A stretch of 64,000 nt of DNA from an uncultured Acetobacterium sp. (GTDB taxonomy: Bacteria > Bacillota > Clostridia > Eubacteriales > Eubacteriaceae), in contig NZ_OY760905.1 of the NCBI RefSeq assembly GCF_963664135.1, positions 2,072,736-2,136,735 of the forward strand, read 5' to 3'. Below the pieces are notes generated by a model. That model made no database searches and had not been told where the DNA came from. It saw nothing but the letters and a program-made list of their open reading frames with translations. Positions 40,760-48,995 of the stretch are shown here, piece by piece. The position numbers and the translations under genes are program-made. The stretch's first letter is position 1. Each line of letters opens with the position of its first letter.

Positions 40760-41806
40760 TTATATAAATGCATAACCGGCGGCTTTATAAAGCCGGTTAA
40801 TTAATGCCAATGTTTCATTATTAAGGGGAATGTCCTCTGCATATATTTTTTCAACCCCAAGCTCGTCAAAGGTGCGCAACCGGGAAAATAGATTTTTAGA
40901 CATCTCTTTGGGGTCATTTCGACTCCCCAGCGAGATAATAAATCCTTCCCGATAAAAACCCATGGTTTCATCGCTGGCTAGCACCCCAATGGTCATCGGT
41001 TTGCCCTTATAATGAGCTAAGACTTTGGTAATTTTTTCTCTGATCTCTTCCGACGTTCCCTTGACGATCACCAGTTCGCCCTTTGGTGAATAGTGGGTGT
41101 ACTTCATGCCTGGCGATGAGACCTTCTCCGGCACAATATTCTGGGTGACATTAGCAGAAACCGCCACCGCACCCAACACCTCTCGGAGTTCAGCCACGGT
41201 TATATCCCCCGGTCTCAGTACCACCGGTGGATCCACGGTCATATCAATGACGGTCGATTCCAAACCCAGTTCGGCATCAGATGATAAGATTATTCCGGCG
41301 ACCCGGCCATCCAAATCCTCAAGCACATGTTTGCCCTGAGTCGGGCTGGGTCGGCCTGATCGATTAGCACTGGGTGCGGCGATTGGGCACCCAGCCATTT
41401 TTATAAAGGCCTGAGCAATCGGATGATCAGGAAAGCGCACCCCAACTGTATTCAAACCTCCAGTGGCCTCATTGGGGATCATTGCCGCTTTTTCCATAAT
41501 CAATGTCAGAGGACCTGGCCAAAATGTCTGCATCAGCATTTTAGCCTTTTCGGGAATATTGGCAACCAATGGCTTCACCTCATCCAAACTGGCAATATGA
41601 ACAATCAGGGGATTATCATCCGGCCTTCCCTTGGCTTCAAATATTCTTTTGATCGCCTGAGGATTCAAGGCATCTGCCCCTAGCCCATAAACGGTTTCCG
41701 TCGGAAATACGACGGTTTCACCTGCTCTGATCAGCAACGCAACTTCTGCTAAATCTTTTAATGCCGCTTCATCAAGCGTTTCTATATTTACTATTTTTGT
41801 TTTCAT
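40760..41806 (-). CDS. L-threonylcarbamoyladenylate synthase (Sua5/TsaC long form)
   Basis: A 348-residue protein. The YrdC domain (about 15-215) has AGETVVFPTETVYGLGADA, FEAKGRPDDNPLIVHI and CPIAAPSANRSGRPSPTQ. The C-terminal Sua5 domain (about 235-348) follows SPGMKYTHYSPKGEL. It makes the threonylcarbamoyl-AMP used for t6A37 in tRNAs that read ANN codons. It ends 18 bp before rpiB. Confidence 0.94.
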   Translation of the reverse strand: MKTKIVNIETLDEAALKDLAEVALLIRAGETVVFPTETVYGLGADALNPQAIKRIFEAKGRPDDNPLIVHIASLDEVKPLVANIPEKAKMLMQTFWPGPLTLIMEKAAMIPNEATGGLNTVGVRFPDHPIAQAFIKMAGCPIAAPSANRSGRPSPTQGKHVLEDLDGRVAGIILSSDAELGLESTVIDMTVDPPVVLRPGDITVAELREVLGAVAVSANVTQNIVPEKVSSPGMKYTHYSPKGELVIVKGTSEEIREKITKVLAHYKGKPMTIGVLASDETMGFYREGFIISLGSRNDPKEMSKNLFSRLRTFDELGVEKIYAEDIPLNNETLALINRLYKAAGYAFI

Positions 41807-41866
41807 TATTTGTTTCCATTATTCTTACTGCGCTAACTGACTGAATTAACTTTTCTTTATTTGACG

Positions 41867-41894
41867 CAATGCCTTAGACTCAATGCCTTAGACT
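41867..41894. repeat. Perfect 14-bp tandem duplication
   Basis: CAATGCCTTAGACT occurs twice head to tail in the gap between pncB and tsaC, ending 3 bp before the pncB stop codon. It looks like recent slippage. Confidence 0.9.
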
Positions 41895-41897
41895 CGC

Positions 41898-43331
41898 TTA
41901 TTCGGCCTCACTGAGCAACTGTTTTTTTAGTTCCCAAAGTTTTTCGGATAAATCGACATGGTAAACATGGGGGTTCACCATTCGTTTAAAGGCTGGCCAT
42001 AAGCTATCCTTTTCATCTTTTAAATGCTGCTGGATTTCTGAAATTTTAGGTGAATGATACACACATTTTCCCTTGATAAAAACCGGCACCAGTAATTCCC
42101 GGACATAATAATCGGTAATGATCCGTTTTTTCCAGGTGTGCACCGGGTGAAAAATGGTCAATGGTTCCGCTTCATTTATTTCTTCATCTTCCAGAGTAAT
42201 TAAATCGGCCAGCGCCATGCCGTTGCTTTTTCCATAAACCCGAAAGATCTTCTTATATCCGGGGTTGGTAATTTTTTCCGGATCATTGGATACCTTCAGT
42301 TTTGACTTGCCATCAATGGCAGCCAGTTTATAAACCCCGCCCAGCGCGGGACAATCATAAGCCGTGATCAGCTTGGTGCCAACTCCCCATGAGTTAATTT
42401 TTGCACCCTGGCTTTTTAGATCTTTAATGAGGTGTTCATCCAGATCCGAAGATGCCACAATTCCGGCATTTTCTAGACCCGCTTCATCCAACATCTTGCG
42501 AGCCTCAATACTCAAATAGGCTAAATCGCCAGAGTCAATGCGAATGCCATAACGCCCGGTGATAGCACCTTCGGACAAGGCCTTTTTAAAAACCTTAATG
42601 GCATTGGGGACACCTTTCTCCAGAGTATTATAGGTATCTACCAAAAGGGTGGCGTTATCGGGGTTGTATTTTACATATTTTTCAAAGGCTTCCAGCTCGG
42701 TATCATAACTGAGAATAAAGCTGTGACTCATCGTTCCCATTGATGGGCGATCCAACATCGCTTCAGTTTCTACCACACTGGTTCCGGCGCAACCGCCAAT
42801 AACAGCGGCTCGGGCTCCGTAATAACCGGCTTCGGTTCCGTGAGCACGTCGCAAACCAAATTCCATGACCAGATCGCCCCGGGCTTCTTCAATGATCCGG
42901 GAGGCCTTAGTGGCGATCAGGGTTTGATGGTTGACAATACTGAGAATAGTGGTTTCAACAATCTGCGCTTGAATTAGGGGTGCCTTGACCCGAATAATCG
43001 GTTCCATCGGAAAAATGATACTTCCCTCGGGAATGGCAAAAATTTCCCCTTCGAATTTGAAGTTTTCTAAATAGGCTAAAAAATCGGGTGAAAATTCTGG
43101 ATGGTTTTTTTTCAGTAATGCGGTATCTTCTGTGGTAAACCGGATCCCATTGATATATTCAATCACTTGCTCGAGGCCTGCGACAACGGTGTATCCGCCC
43201 TCAAATGGGTTATTTCTAATAAAAACATCAAAAACAGCTTCTTCTTTCGCCTTACCATCTTGGACATATACATTTCCCATGGTAAATTGATATAAATCCG
43301 TTGCCAGTTGAAGCTTTCGGTCAAATTGCAT
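41898..43331 (-). CDS. pncB: Nicotinate phosphoribosyltransferase
   Basis: A 477-residue enzyme. It opens QLATDLYQFTMGNVYVQDGK, has EFGLRRAHGTEAGYYGARAAVIGGCAGTS near residue 152, SHSFILSY with the phospho-accepting His near residue 200, and RIDSGDLAYLS near residue 265. It makes nicotinate mononucleotide from nicotinate and PRPP, using ATP, for NAD salvage. It is probably monocistronic with its own promoter. Confidence 0.94.
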   Translation of the reverse strand: MQFDRKLQLATDLYQFTMGNVYVQDGKAKEEAVFDVFIRNNPFEGGYTVVAGLEQVIEYINGIRFTTEDTALLKKNHPEFSPDFLAYLENFKFEGEIFAIPEGSIIFPMEPIIRVKAPLIQAQIVETTILSIVNHQTLIATKASRIIEEARGDLVMEFGLRRAHGTEAGYYGARAAVIGGCAGTSVVETEAMLDRPSMGTMSHSFILSYDTELEAFEKYVKYNPDNATLLVDTYNTLEKGVPNAIKVFKKALSEGAITGRYGIRIDSGDLAYLSIEARKMLDEAGLENAGIVASSDLDEHLIKDLKSQGAKINSWGVGTKLITAYDCPALGGVYKLAAIDGKSKLKVSNDPEKITNPGYKKIFRVYGKSNGMALADLITLEDEEINEAEPLTIFHPVHTWKKRIITDYYVRELLVPVFIKGKCVYHSPKISEIQQHLKDEKDSLWPAFKRMVNPHVYHVDLSEKLWELKKQLLSEAE

Positions 43332-43363
43332 ACTAAATTCTCCTTCTTTTCACATTGCATATT

Positions 43364-43393
43364 ATTCTACCACTTTATTAGAGTAAAATACAA
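43364..43393 (-). promoter_or_regulatory. Probable pncB promoter
   Basis: TTGTAT, 18 bp, TAGAAT on the minus strand, about 33 bp before the pncB ATG; AAGGAG is the ribosome binding site. A small CTGGG-A5-CCCAG hairpin lies upstream at about 43415-43430. Confidence 0.45.
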
Positions 43394-43523
43394 ACTTTTT
43401 CAATATAAATATTTGCTGGGTTTTTCCCAGTTTTTCGCAGTTTGATCAGAATTCACTCACTAATATTGTCTTTGTTAATAATTATACAATTGCTATAATA
43501 AATTTTTGTGGTATATTTGGGTA

Positions 43524-43549
43524 AAAAAAAGAAATGCTCTCGCATTTCA
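43524..43549 (-). terminator. Intrinsic terminator of the arsD-like gene
   Basis: A 7-bp stem GAAATGC/GCATTTC with loop GAGA is followed on the minus strand by eight T. It lies 28 bp past the arsD-like stop. Confidence 0.85.
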
Positions 43550-43576
43550 TATTTTTTTACGAATAATTTTACCTAA

Positions 43577-44008
43577 TCACCCGCAACTATTACAATCGCC
43601 GCTACAATCTCCGTCATCGCAATCCTTGTCCTCGTCGGCATCAGCATAACCAAACAAAACGGTACTATCCCGTTTTTCGCGCTCGGCATAAATTTCCAGG
43701 TCACTCCAGGGCAGACCTGCCCATTTCGCCAAGGCAAAATCGGTTGGGTATTTTTCCATCAGTTCAATTTTCCCATCCACAATGGTCAGTGGCAGGCAAT
43801 CGATACCTTTGGTGGCAATGGCTTCTTTGACCACAAAACTGGCCATAAATGCCGGACCATCGTCCATGACATTATAGCGTGAAACCGAGACACCCCGATC
43901 CCGTAGATCGGTTACCATTCGTTCAAGCCGGATTAAATCCGCTTCAATCATCGGGTCACATACACCGCTGGCACAGCCGGCCGGTTCATATATTTCAACT
44001 TTTTTCAT
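43577..44008 (-). CDS. ArsD-like metallochaperone / regulator, stand-alone
   Basis: A 143-residue ArsD family protein. The N-terminus KKVEIYEPAGCASGVCDPMIEADLIRLE corresponds to the ArsD start with two of its vicinal Cys (11 and 16); SRYNVMDDGPAFMASFVVKEAIATKG and CLPLTIVDGKI follow, the latter holding a third Cys. The C-terminal tail CDDGDCSGDCNSCG has four more Cys and resembles a metal-binding tail. ArsD normally hands As(III) or Sb(III) to ArsA, but no arsA, arsB or arsR is present nearby. It has its own promoter and terminator. Redox or other metal handling is an alternative. Confidence 0.8.
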   Translation of the reverse strand: MKKVEIYEPAGCASGVCDPMIEADLIRLERMVTDLRDRGVSVSRYNVMDDGPAFMASFVVKEAIATKGIDCLPLTIVDGKIELMEKYPTDFALAKWAGLPWSDLEIYAEREKRDSTVLFGYADADEDKDCDDGDCSGDCNSCG

Positions 44009-44046
44009 TATTGCCTCCTAAACTTTCGGTTTTGTCATTTGTTGTC

Positions 44047-44075
44047 AGTGTAGCACAGGACTATATTTTTGTGAA
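44047..44075 (-). promoter_or_regulatory. Promoter of the arsD-like gene
   Basis: TTCACA, 17 bp, then TGCTACACT (extended -10) on the minus strand, about 40 bp before the ATG at 44008. The ribosome binding site is AGGAGG. Confidence 0.6.
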
Positions 44076-44127
44076 TGGTAAATTTATTTTACAAGATTTA
44101 TTTAAGTTCAAACGAAAACAGCTCTTT

Positions 44128-44150
44128 TTGTAAATAAATATTTTTTACAA
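44128..44150. promoter_or_regulatory. 23-bp palindrome upstream of the arsD-like promoter
   Basis: TTGTAAA and TTTACAA are separated by nine AT-only bases (TAAATATTT). It lies about 55 bp upstream of the -35 of the arsD-like gene and just past the end of the decayed pilin gene. An operator is possible, but a weak hairpin is equally so. Confidence 0.35.
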
Positions 44151-44195
44151 TAGCTTAAGTTTTATGTTTATATACATCTTTTGCTAAAATACAAT

Positions 44196-44714
44196 TCATT
44201 CAACTTCCTTCCATTCTGTCGGGTCGTTCAGTTGTTCTTTAAACTCAGACCAAGAAGAATTATTCTAACTGGTCATCCTAAAACTTTCTCGCTCATCGCT
44301 ATATTGATTTCGTTTTACGATTTATTCTATACCATTTTCCATTTTCATGATTAAAAACCAGATTCGTCGCCCAGAGATTAGTGGCTGATGTATCTTTAGC
44401 TTGATTTGCGTAAATGATTGATTCATTCCAGTTTTTTTCGAAAAAATATGGTTGAATTCTCAAATCGGTAGATATTTTTTAATAGGACGTTTTATCCAAT
44501 AACAACTGTGGCATTAATACCCATTCTCCGCCATTAACTTTCAAAATCTTAGCACGAAAGATATCTGTTCGAAAAATTGGAATTACTGATCCCTAAATAG
44601 GCTCTCTTTTGTTCAGCAGTTCTGCATGGCCGGAACGACAAAGGCCGCTAAAATTGCCAGAACAACTAGGACGACAATGATTTCAATTAGGGTAAAGCCT
44701 TTTTTATTCGTCAT
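44196..44714 (-). pseudogene. Decayed type IV prepilin-like gene
   Basis: ATG 44714 opens a 33-codon frame reading MTNKKGFTLIEIIVVLVVLA, a full class III prepilin leader, ending in TGA at 44613. Coding sequence continues in a second frame (44299 to about 44635: AELLNKREPI, stop TAG 44593-44595, FRTDIFRAKILKVNGGEW, stop TAA 44479-44481, then WNESIIYANQAKD, NLWATNLVFNHENGKWYRI), and after another shift in the first frame as NNSSWSEFKEQLNDPTEW to TGA 44196. At least two frameshifts and two in-frame stops are needed to join it, giving a protein of about 165 residues. It sits at the 3' end of the pilus cluster. Confidence 0.8.
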
Positions 44715-44799
44715 GGCAAAACCTTTTCAATTTAATAAAATGCTCAGTTACGCTCAAATAAAATATTTGACTCTCAACCATAAATTATCATCTAATATT

Positions 44800-45312
44800 T
44801 CACTTAGTTCCTAAAGTAACAACAAGATAATTTTCTGTTCCGGCGACGAGGGATGTATCAATCGATACGGTTTTTAAATTATTCATAACGATTCCACCTT
44901 TAAGTGTCGACATCGAATCCTTCGGTATGATTTCATAATTCATTGTATTGCCATTATTTTTTACGGTTACTCGTGTAATCTGATCTGTTTTATATTCAAC
45001 GCCATTGATTATTTCAACAGCATCTCCATTTTTATTAAAGCCAAGTCCATAAACCGTTCCCAGGCTTGGTTTGCTGTTTTCAATGCTCACAGCCGTCGCC
45101 GTTGCCAGGGCATTTTGTAAATCCGTTTCAATATTGGTAATACTTTTTTGTTTGTAGGAAATATCCCCGCCCCGTGTATAAATTTTTTGAGACATCAAAA
45201 AAGCAGAAGTTACGGATGCCATTAAAATGCCGGATATGAGCAAAGCAACTAGCAATTCTATAAGCGTAAAGCCTTTTTTTGATCGAATTTTGATGATTTT
45301 TCTCATAGCCAT
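44800..45312 (-). CDS. PilW-like minor pilin
   Basis: A 170-residue prepilin. The leader ends KKG and the mature part starts FTLIELLVALLISGILMASV with Glu at +5. A globular beta-rich domain follows (VYGLGFNKNGDAVEIINGV, VTVKNNGNTMNYEI). The spacing and length match the PilW/ComGF-like minor pilins that prime pilus assembly. It overlaps the upstream PilV-like gene by 10 bp. It is the last intact gene of the cluster, before the decayed pilin. Confidence 0.82.
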   Translation of the reverse strand: MAMRKIIKIRSKKGFTLIELLVALLISGILMASVTSAFLMSQKIYTRGGDISYKQKSITNIETDLQNALATATAVSIENSKPSLGTVYGLGFNKNGDAVEIINGVEYKTDQITRVTVKNNGNTMNYEIIPKDSMSTLKGGIVMNNLKTVSIDTSLVAGTENYLVVTLGTK

Positions 45313-45746
45313 ACACTGCCTTTTTTTGCAAACGAACTTAGGTCAATATATGATGCATCATTGTTATAATACACCCTGACAAAAATTTGATAACCGACAG
45401 CTCTTTCATTATCTACAACATTTCCATTGATATCAACCGCTTCATAATAATATTGTTTTCTTGGATCAGTTGTTTGCGTTGGAACTGAAAAACTGCCATT
45501 GACTTTTGTTACCCCATTTACTGTTGGGTCTTGTAGGTTTGTTCTAGTTGATAATTGCGTCATAATGGTATCAATCACCTCCTGAGCCTGTGCAGCTTCA
45601 TTGTTCTTCGAATCACTGAACACCACCATTTTTTGTCCATATAAAAGCGCTCCTAGAATTGTGATCAATATGATAGCAACAATCGCAGTTGCTGCTACTG
45701 TTTCAATGATGGTGACACCTGCGTAATTTTTTAATATCTTTATCAT
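45303..45746 (-). CDS. PilV-like minor pilin
   Basis: A 147-residue prepilin. The leader ends KNYAG and the mature helix begins VTIIETVAATAIVAIILITI with Glu at +5. The globular part is short and polar (YYEAVDINGNVVDNERAVGYQIFVRVYYN). It lies 10 bp after the large PilX-like gene. PilV-, PilW- and PilX-like proteins normally form a tip complex. Confidence 0.82.
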   Translation of the reverse strand: MIKILKNYAGVTIIETVAATAIVAIILITILGALLYGQKMVVFSDSKNNEAAQAQEVIDTIMTQLSTRTNLQDPTVNGVTKVNGSFSVPTQTTDPRKQYYYEAVDINGNVVDNERAVGYQIFVRVYYNNDASYIDLSSFAKKGSVWL

Positions 45747-45756
45747 GCTGCACCTC

Positions 45757-48105
45757 TTAGTAATATGTTTCTGTACCAGGCGAACTGGTGACAGTCGTAC
45801 TGGACCCGCCTACACACGAGCAAACAAGAGGGTCTGGCCAGGTCGGCGGCGCATATGGAAGTCCACCGCTTCCAGAAAGATCTTCAATTTTATTGCCGGA
45901 TACATCAGAGTAATTTCCCACTTTACCAGAAATATTTGTTTTAATATTAAACGTTTTAGTGGTTCCCCCATTCTTTCCGCCAAAAGCGAAATCTCCATTG
46001 GCAGGTATTTCAATGGTATTGGAATTTAAATAGATGGCATCTGCTCTCACATTTAGTTTTAGTGTATGTTGGTTATCCTGCACAAATTTTATTTTTTTAT
46101 CATTCCCACCACCATTATTCGCATCATAATTTCCAAAAATAACTTTGTCTGCACCATTAACATTAACTACTGAGTTGGTTTGTTCATAACCTCCGTTAAA
46201 TCTGATATTTAATGTTGCGTTTTTGGGATTAAAATTCATCTCATTTTGCAATCGATAAATTGTCGTTTTACCTATACAATCAAAATATTCACAAGTCAAC
46301 GTAAGTGGTGCTTTCGGTTGAACCAGATTAAAGTTTCCATTGATTTTTATGATACTTGAATCCAGTTCTAATGAAGAGTTCCAGTTCAAATCTATTCCAT
46401 CACACTCAAATGAACAGAGATTTGAAATTTTAATATGAACATCATTACTGTTAACCGCCTTTATTGCGCCTACTTTAATGTGATTCTTCATGTTTGCCGC
46501 GCCCTCAATCGTTAAGTAGCTCATATAATCTAAATCAATATTTCCCGTCGTCAAATAATTGATATTTTTAAATGTTACCTTTGCACTTGAACTTTTTGTA
46601 GTTAATTCTCCATCCAGCCAAAAATTTGTCGCATCCCATATCACATTCGTTTTATCACCAATGACAATGTTTCCATTTTTATTGTTAGTAGTATCCTCAA
46701 TAACAATATTTTTCGCACTGATCATGCTGGTTAAACTACTGTCATTTGCAGCAATACTAACATTTCCCGCCCAGAAATTTTCTTTGCAGATTATTTCGAT
46801 TTTAGAATAGCTTGTCACCGTCAAATTACCGTTTTTTTGGTTGTTTGTATTGGAGATGATAATATTATCAGCACTGATTCTATTTTCGATTTTTCCTGAA
46901 TTCCAGTTGTTAAAATTAAGGTTCCCACCGATCCAGAGATTTCCCAAATTTTCCCACACCACATTGGATGCGCCATTGATCGTAATATTTCCTTTATTCT
47001 GATTTGAAACATTCTCAACAATAATATTTTTGGCCTTAATACGATTAATGATATCCTTGTTGTTTGTATTAAAAATCAAATCACCCTTTATCCACAAGGT
47101 ATCACATTCTATTTCAATACCAGTATTACTTCCAATCTCAAGATTGCCTTCAAATATTATATTCTTCGCCTTTAGCTTGTTTATTTTGTTTTGATTATAA
47201 TTTTGTAAATAATTCCCTTCGAATCGCAGCTCATTTGATGCCGTAATATTAAAAGAGGCTCCTTCTATATTGCTTGTTGGCACGTTAGCTTTAAAGTCGA
47301 TGTTATTCGCAGATAAATTAAGCGTTGGACTGTTTGCCCATTCAAACGTATCAACTTTTATGTTGAAACCACTTGCATCAACAGTTAGTACATTATTTGC
47401 GCTGGTCGTTACTTTCTGAGTCGTTGTTGCAATCTTACATTGTACTTCCGGCCAATTATTCGTTCTTGTTATTTGTGTACTTAACCACGAGCTGGTATTT
47501 GTTGATGGGGCATCCATTGCAACTGGTGCAATCGGTTTTGTGGGAATGACTAATGTTCCCGCTGAACCAGGGGTTGTGGTCACGACATAATTAAAATCGA
47601 CTTTATAGTCCAGCTTGCGTCTTAGATTTTCTGTTTCAACCTTAAACACATATTGAGAGGTATCCGCTGCATTAACAACGGACGAGGTTTTCTCTACAGA
47701 AATCTGCCCTAATGCTATTTTTTCCCCACTGTTTGAGAATGACAATGTGCTTGCCACATTTGTGTCATCTCCATAAACGGTGGTTACTTTACTTTCTAAA
47801 TCAGCAATCGTCTGTTTAATCAGCGTTGTATCTTTTTTATCGTTGGTAGCTTTTACGAGGGCGTCATAGGCCTCGGACAATTGTTTTTGCCTATTATTAA
47901 TCTCGATCTTCCCAAACTCAATCACTGACTTGGCATCAATATAAGCCTGTCGGCTCTCAACGGTTTCCTGAGTAAACGTAAAATCACTATTAGCCACGGC
48001 AAGCAGTGAGGCTACCATGATCATAATAACCATGCCAATAATTAGAACAAATGCCAACGAACTGCCTTGTTGATTTTTTAGTTTTTCTTTTATTCTAATA
48101 TCCAA
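45757..48105 (-). CDS. Giant PilX-like minor pilin with repetitive beta-rich body
   Basis: A 782-residue protein. The N-terminus KNQQGSSLAFVLIIGMVIMIM is prepilin-like but without Glu at +5, as in PilX/GspK. A charged coiled region (about 45-110) and a beta domain precede residues about 220-750, which are Asn-, Ile- and Gly-rich and repeat units of about 50 residues of the form IKAKNIIVEN..NKGNITI..ASNVVWE..NLWIGGNL, as expected of a parallel beta-helix. The C-terminus is PPTWPDPLVCSCVGG plus a Thr/Ser tail. Ordinary PilX is about 200 residues, so a tip adhesin is a reasonable inference. PilV and PilW genes follow immediately. Confidence 0.72.
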   Translation of the reverse strand: MDIRIKEKLKNQQGSSLAFVLIIGMVIMIMVASLLAVANSDFTFTQETVESRQAYIDAKSVIEFGKIEINNRQKQLSEAYDALVKATNDKKDTTLIKQTIADLESKVTTVYGDDTNVASTLSFSNSGEKIALGQISVEKTSSVVNAADTSQYVFKVETENLRRKLDYKVDFNYVVTTTPGSAGTLVIPTKPIAPVAMDAPSTNTSSWLSTQITRTNNWPEVQCKIATTTQKVTTSANNVLTVDASGFNIKVDTFEWANSPTLNLSANNIDFKANVPTSNIEGASFNITASNELRFEGNYLQNYNQNKINKLKAKNIIFEGNLEIGSNTGIEIECDTLWIKGDLIFNTNNKDIINRIKAKNIIVENVSNQNKGNITINGASNVVWENLGNLWIGGNLNFNNWNSGKIENRISADNIIISNTNNQKNGNLTVTSYSKIEIICKENFWAGNVSIAANDSSLTSMISAKNIVIEDTTNNKNGNIVIGDKTNVIWDATNFWLDGELTTKSSSAKVTFKNINYLTTGNIDLDYMSYLTIEGAANMKNHIKVGAIKAVNSNDVHIKISNLCSFECDGIDLNWNSSLELDSSIIKINGNFNLVQPKAPLTLTCEYFDCIGKTTIYRLQNEMNFNPKNATLNIRFNGGYEQTNSVVNVNGADKVIFGNYDANNGGGNDKKIKFVQDNQHTLKLNVRADAIYLNSNTIEIPANGDFAFGGKNGGTTKTFNIKTNISGKVGNYSDVSGNKIEDLSGSGGLPYAPPTWPDPLVCSCVGGSSTTVTSSPGTETYY

Positions 48106-48221
48106 AGTAACCCTCCGCTTGATTCTGTGGTATTTTATTTTGAAAGACTAATTATTTCTAATGATCTCCAAGCCAATTTTTATACTTTCACGCTAAAAAT
48201 TCAACCACATTATCGAACTAT

Positions 48222-48995
48222 CTATTTCTCCATCATATAAACCGTAAAAGTCAAATTAATGGTAATATTGCCACCATCCAGCTTCGCCGCACTTCCTGAG
48301 CTGGTTGTTGAACTGCTCGCTGTTGATCCAGTCGTAGTTGCAGGTGTAATTGAGAAAGCTGAAACGATCATATCCGGCCGGGCCGCCACCGCATCCAATA
48401 GTCGGTAAAAGTTAGCCTGGGTTCCGGTGAGTTCCATAGTGACCACCCCGGTCCAGGTCTCTACACTACCACTTGGTGCAGTTGTTTCTGTCGTTCCCGT
48501 TGACGATGTTGGTTCGGCACTATTTGTCGTTGAGGTTGTTTCTGTGGTGTTTGTATTATTCGTTGTTGAGTCGGTTGTCGTACTATCTATGCCAACCGCT
48601 GCCGAAGGTTGTTCATCGGTTGTGTATGCTGTAAATGTCCCCACACCAGCCCTGCTATTACTAACAATAGACAACACCTTTGGCGATAAGCTGTAATCCA
48701 GACACAATTGGGTCAACAGCATATCCAATCCTTCATTGGTCAGCTTCTGGGGAAATGGTGCTTTCAAAATGGCCAGACTTGTCGTTGCTTCATCTCTGGC
48801 CTGCATCGTAGAAGGGATGCTATCAATGGCCATTGCCATCGATTCCTGGGTAAACTGGGCTTCTGCGGCCTGATCATTCACTACCTGAAAGTTTCCATAG
48901 CTTGGCAAAATCACAAAATAGATACCGAAAAAACCAATCAGGAAACAACCCAGAATATAAATTAATAATTTTTCCCGTTTTGTCAGTTTTTTCAT
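48222..48995 (-). CDS. PilO-like pilus assembly protein
   Basis: A 257-residue protein with a cytoplasmic tip KKLTKREK, one membrane helix (about 11-31), a coiled region and a C-terminal beta domain (WTGVVTMELTGTQANFYRLLDAVAARPDMIVSAFSI) like the ferredoxin fold of PilO/GspM. A Ser/Thr/Asn-rich linker (about 130-185) is inserted in the middle. It bridges the inner-membrane platform in the alignment complex. Its ATG overlaps the stop of the PilM-PilN gene by four bases. Confidence 0.78.
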   Translation of the reverse strand: MKKLTKREKLLIYILGCFLIGFFGIYFVILPSYGNFQVVNDQAAEAQFTQESMAMAIDSIPSTMQARDEATTSLAILKAPFPQKLTNEGLDMLLTQLCLDYSLSPKVLSIVSNSRAGVGTFTAYTTDEQPSAAVGIDSTTTDSTTNNTNTTETTSTTNSAEPTSSTGTTETTAPSGSVETWTGVVTMELTGTQANFYRLLDAVAARPDMIVSAFSITPATTTGSTASSSTTSSGSAAKLDGGNITINLTFTVYMMEK

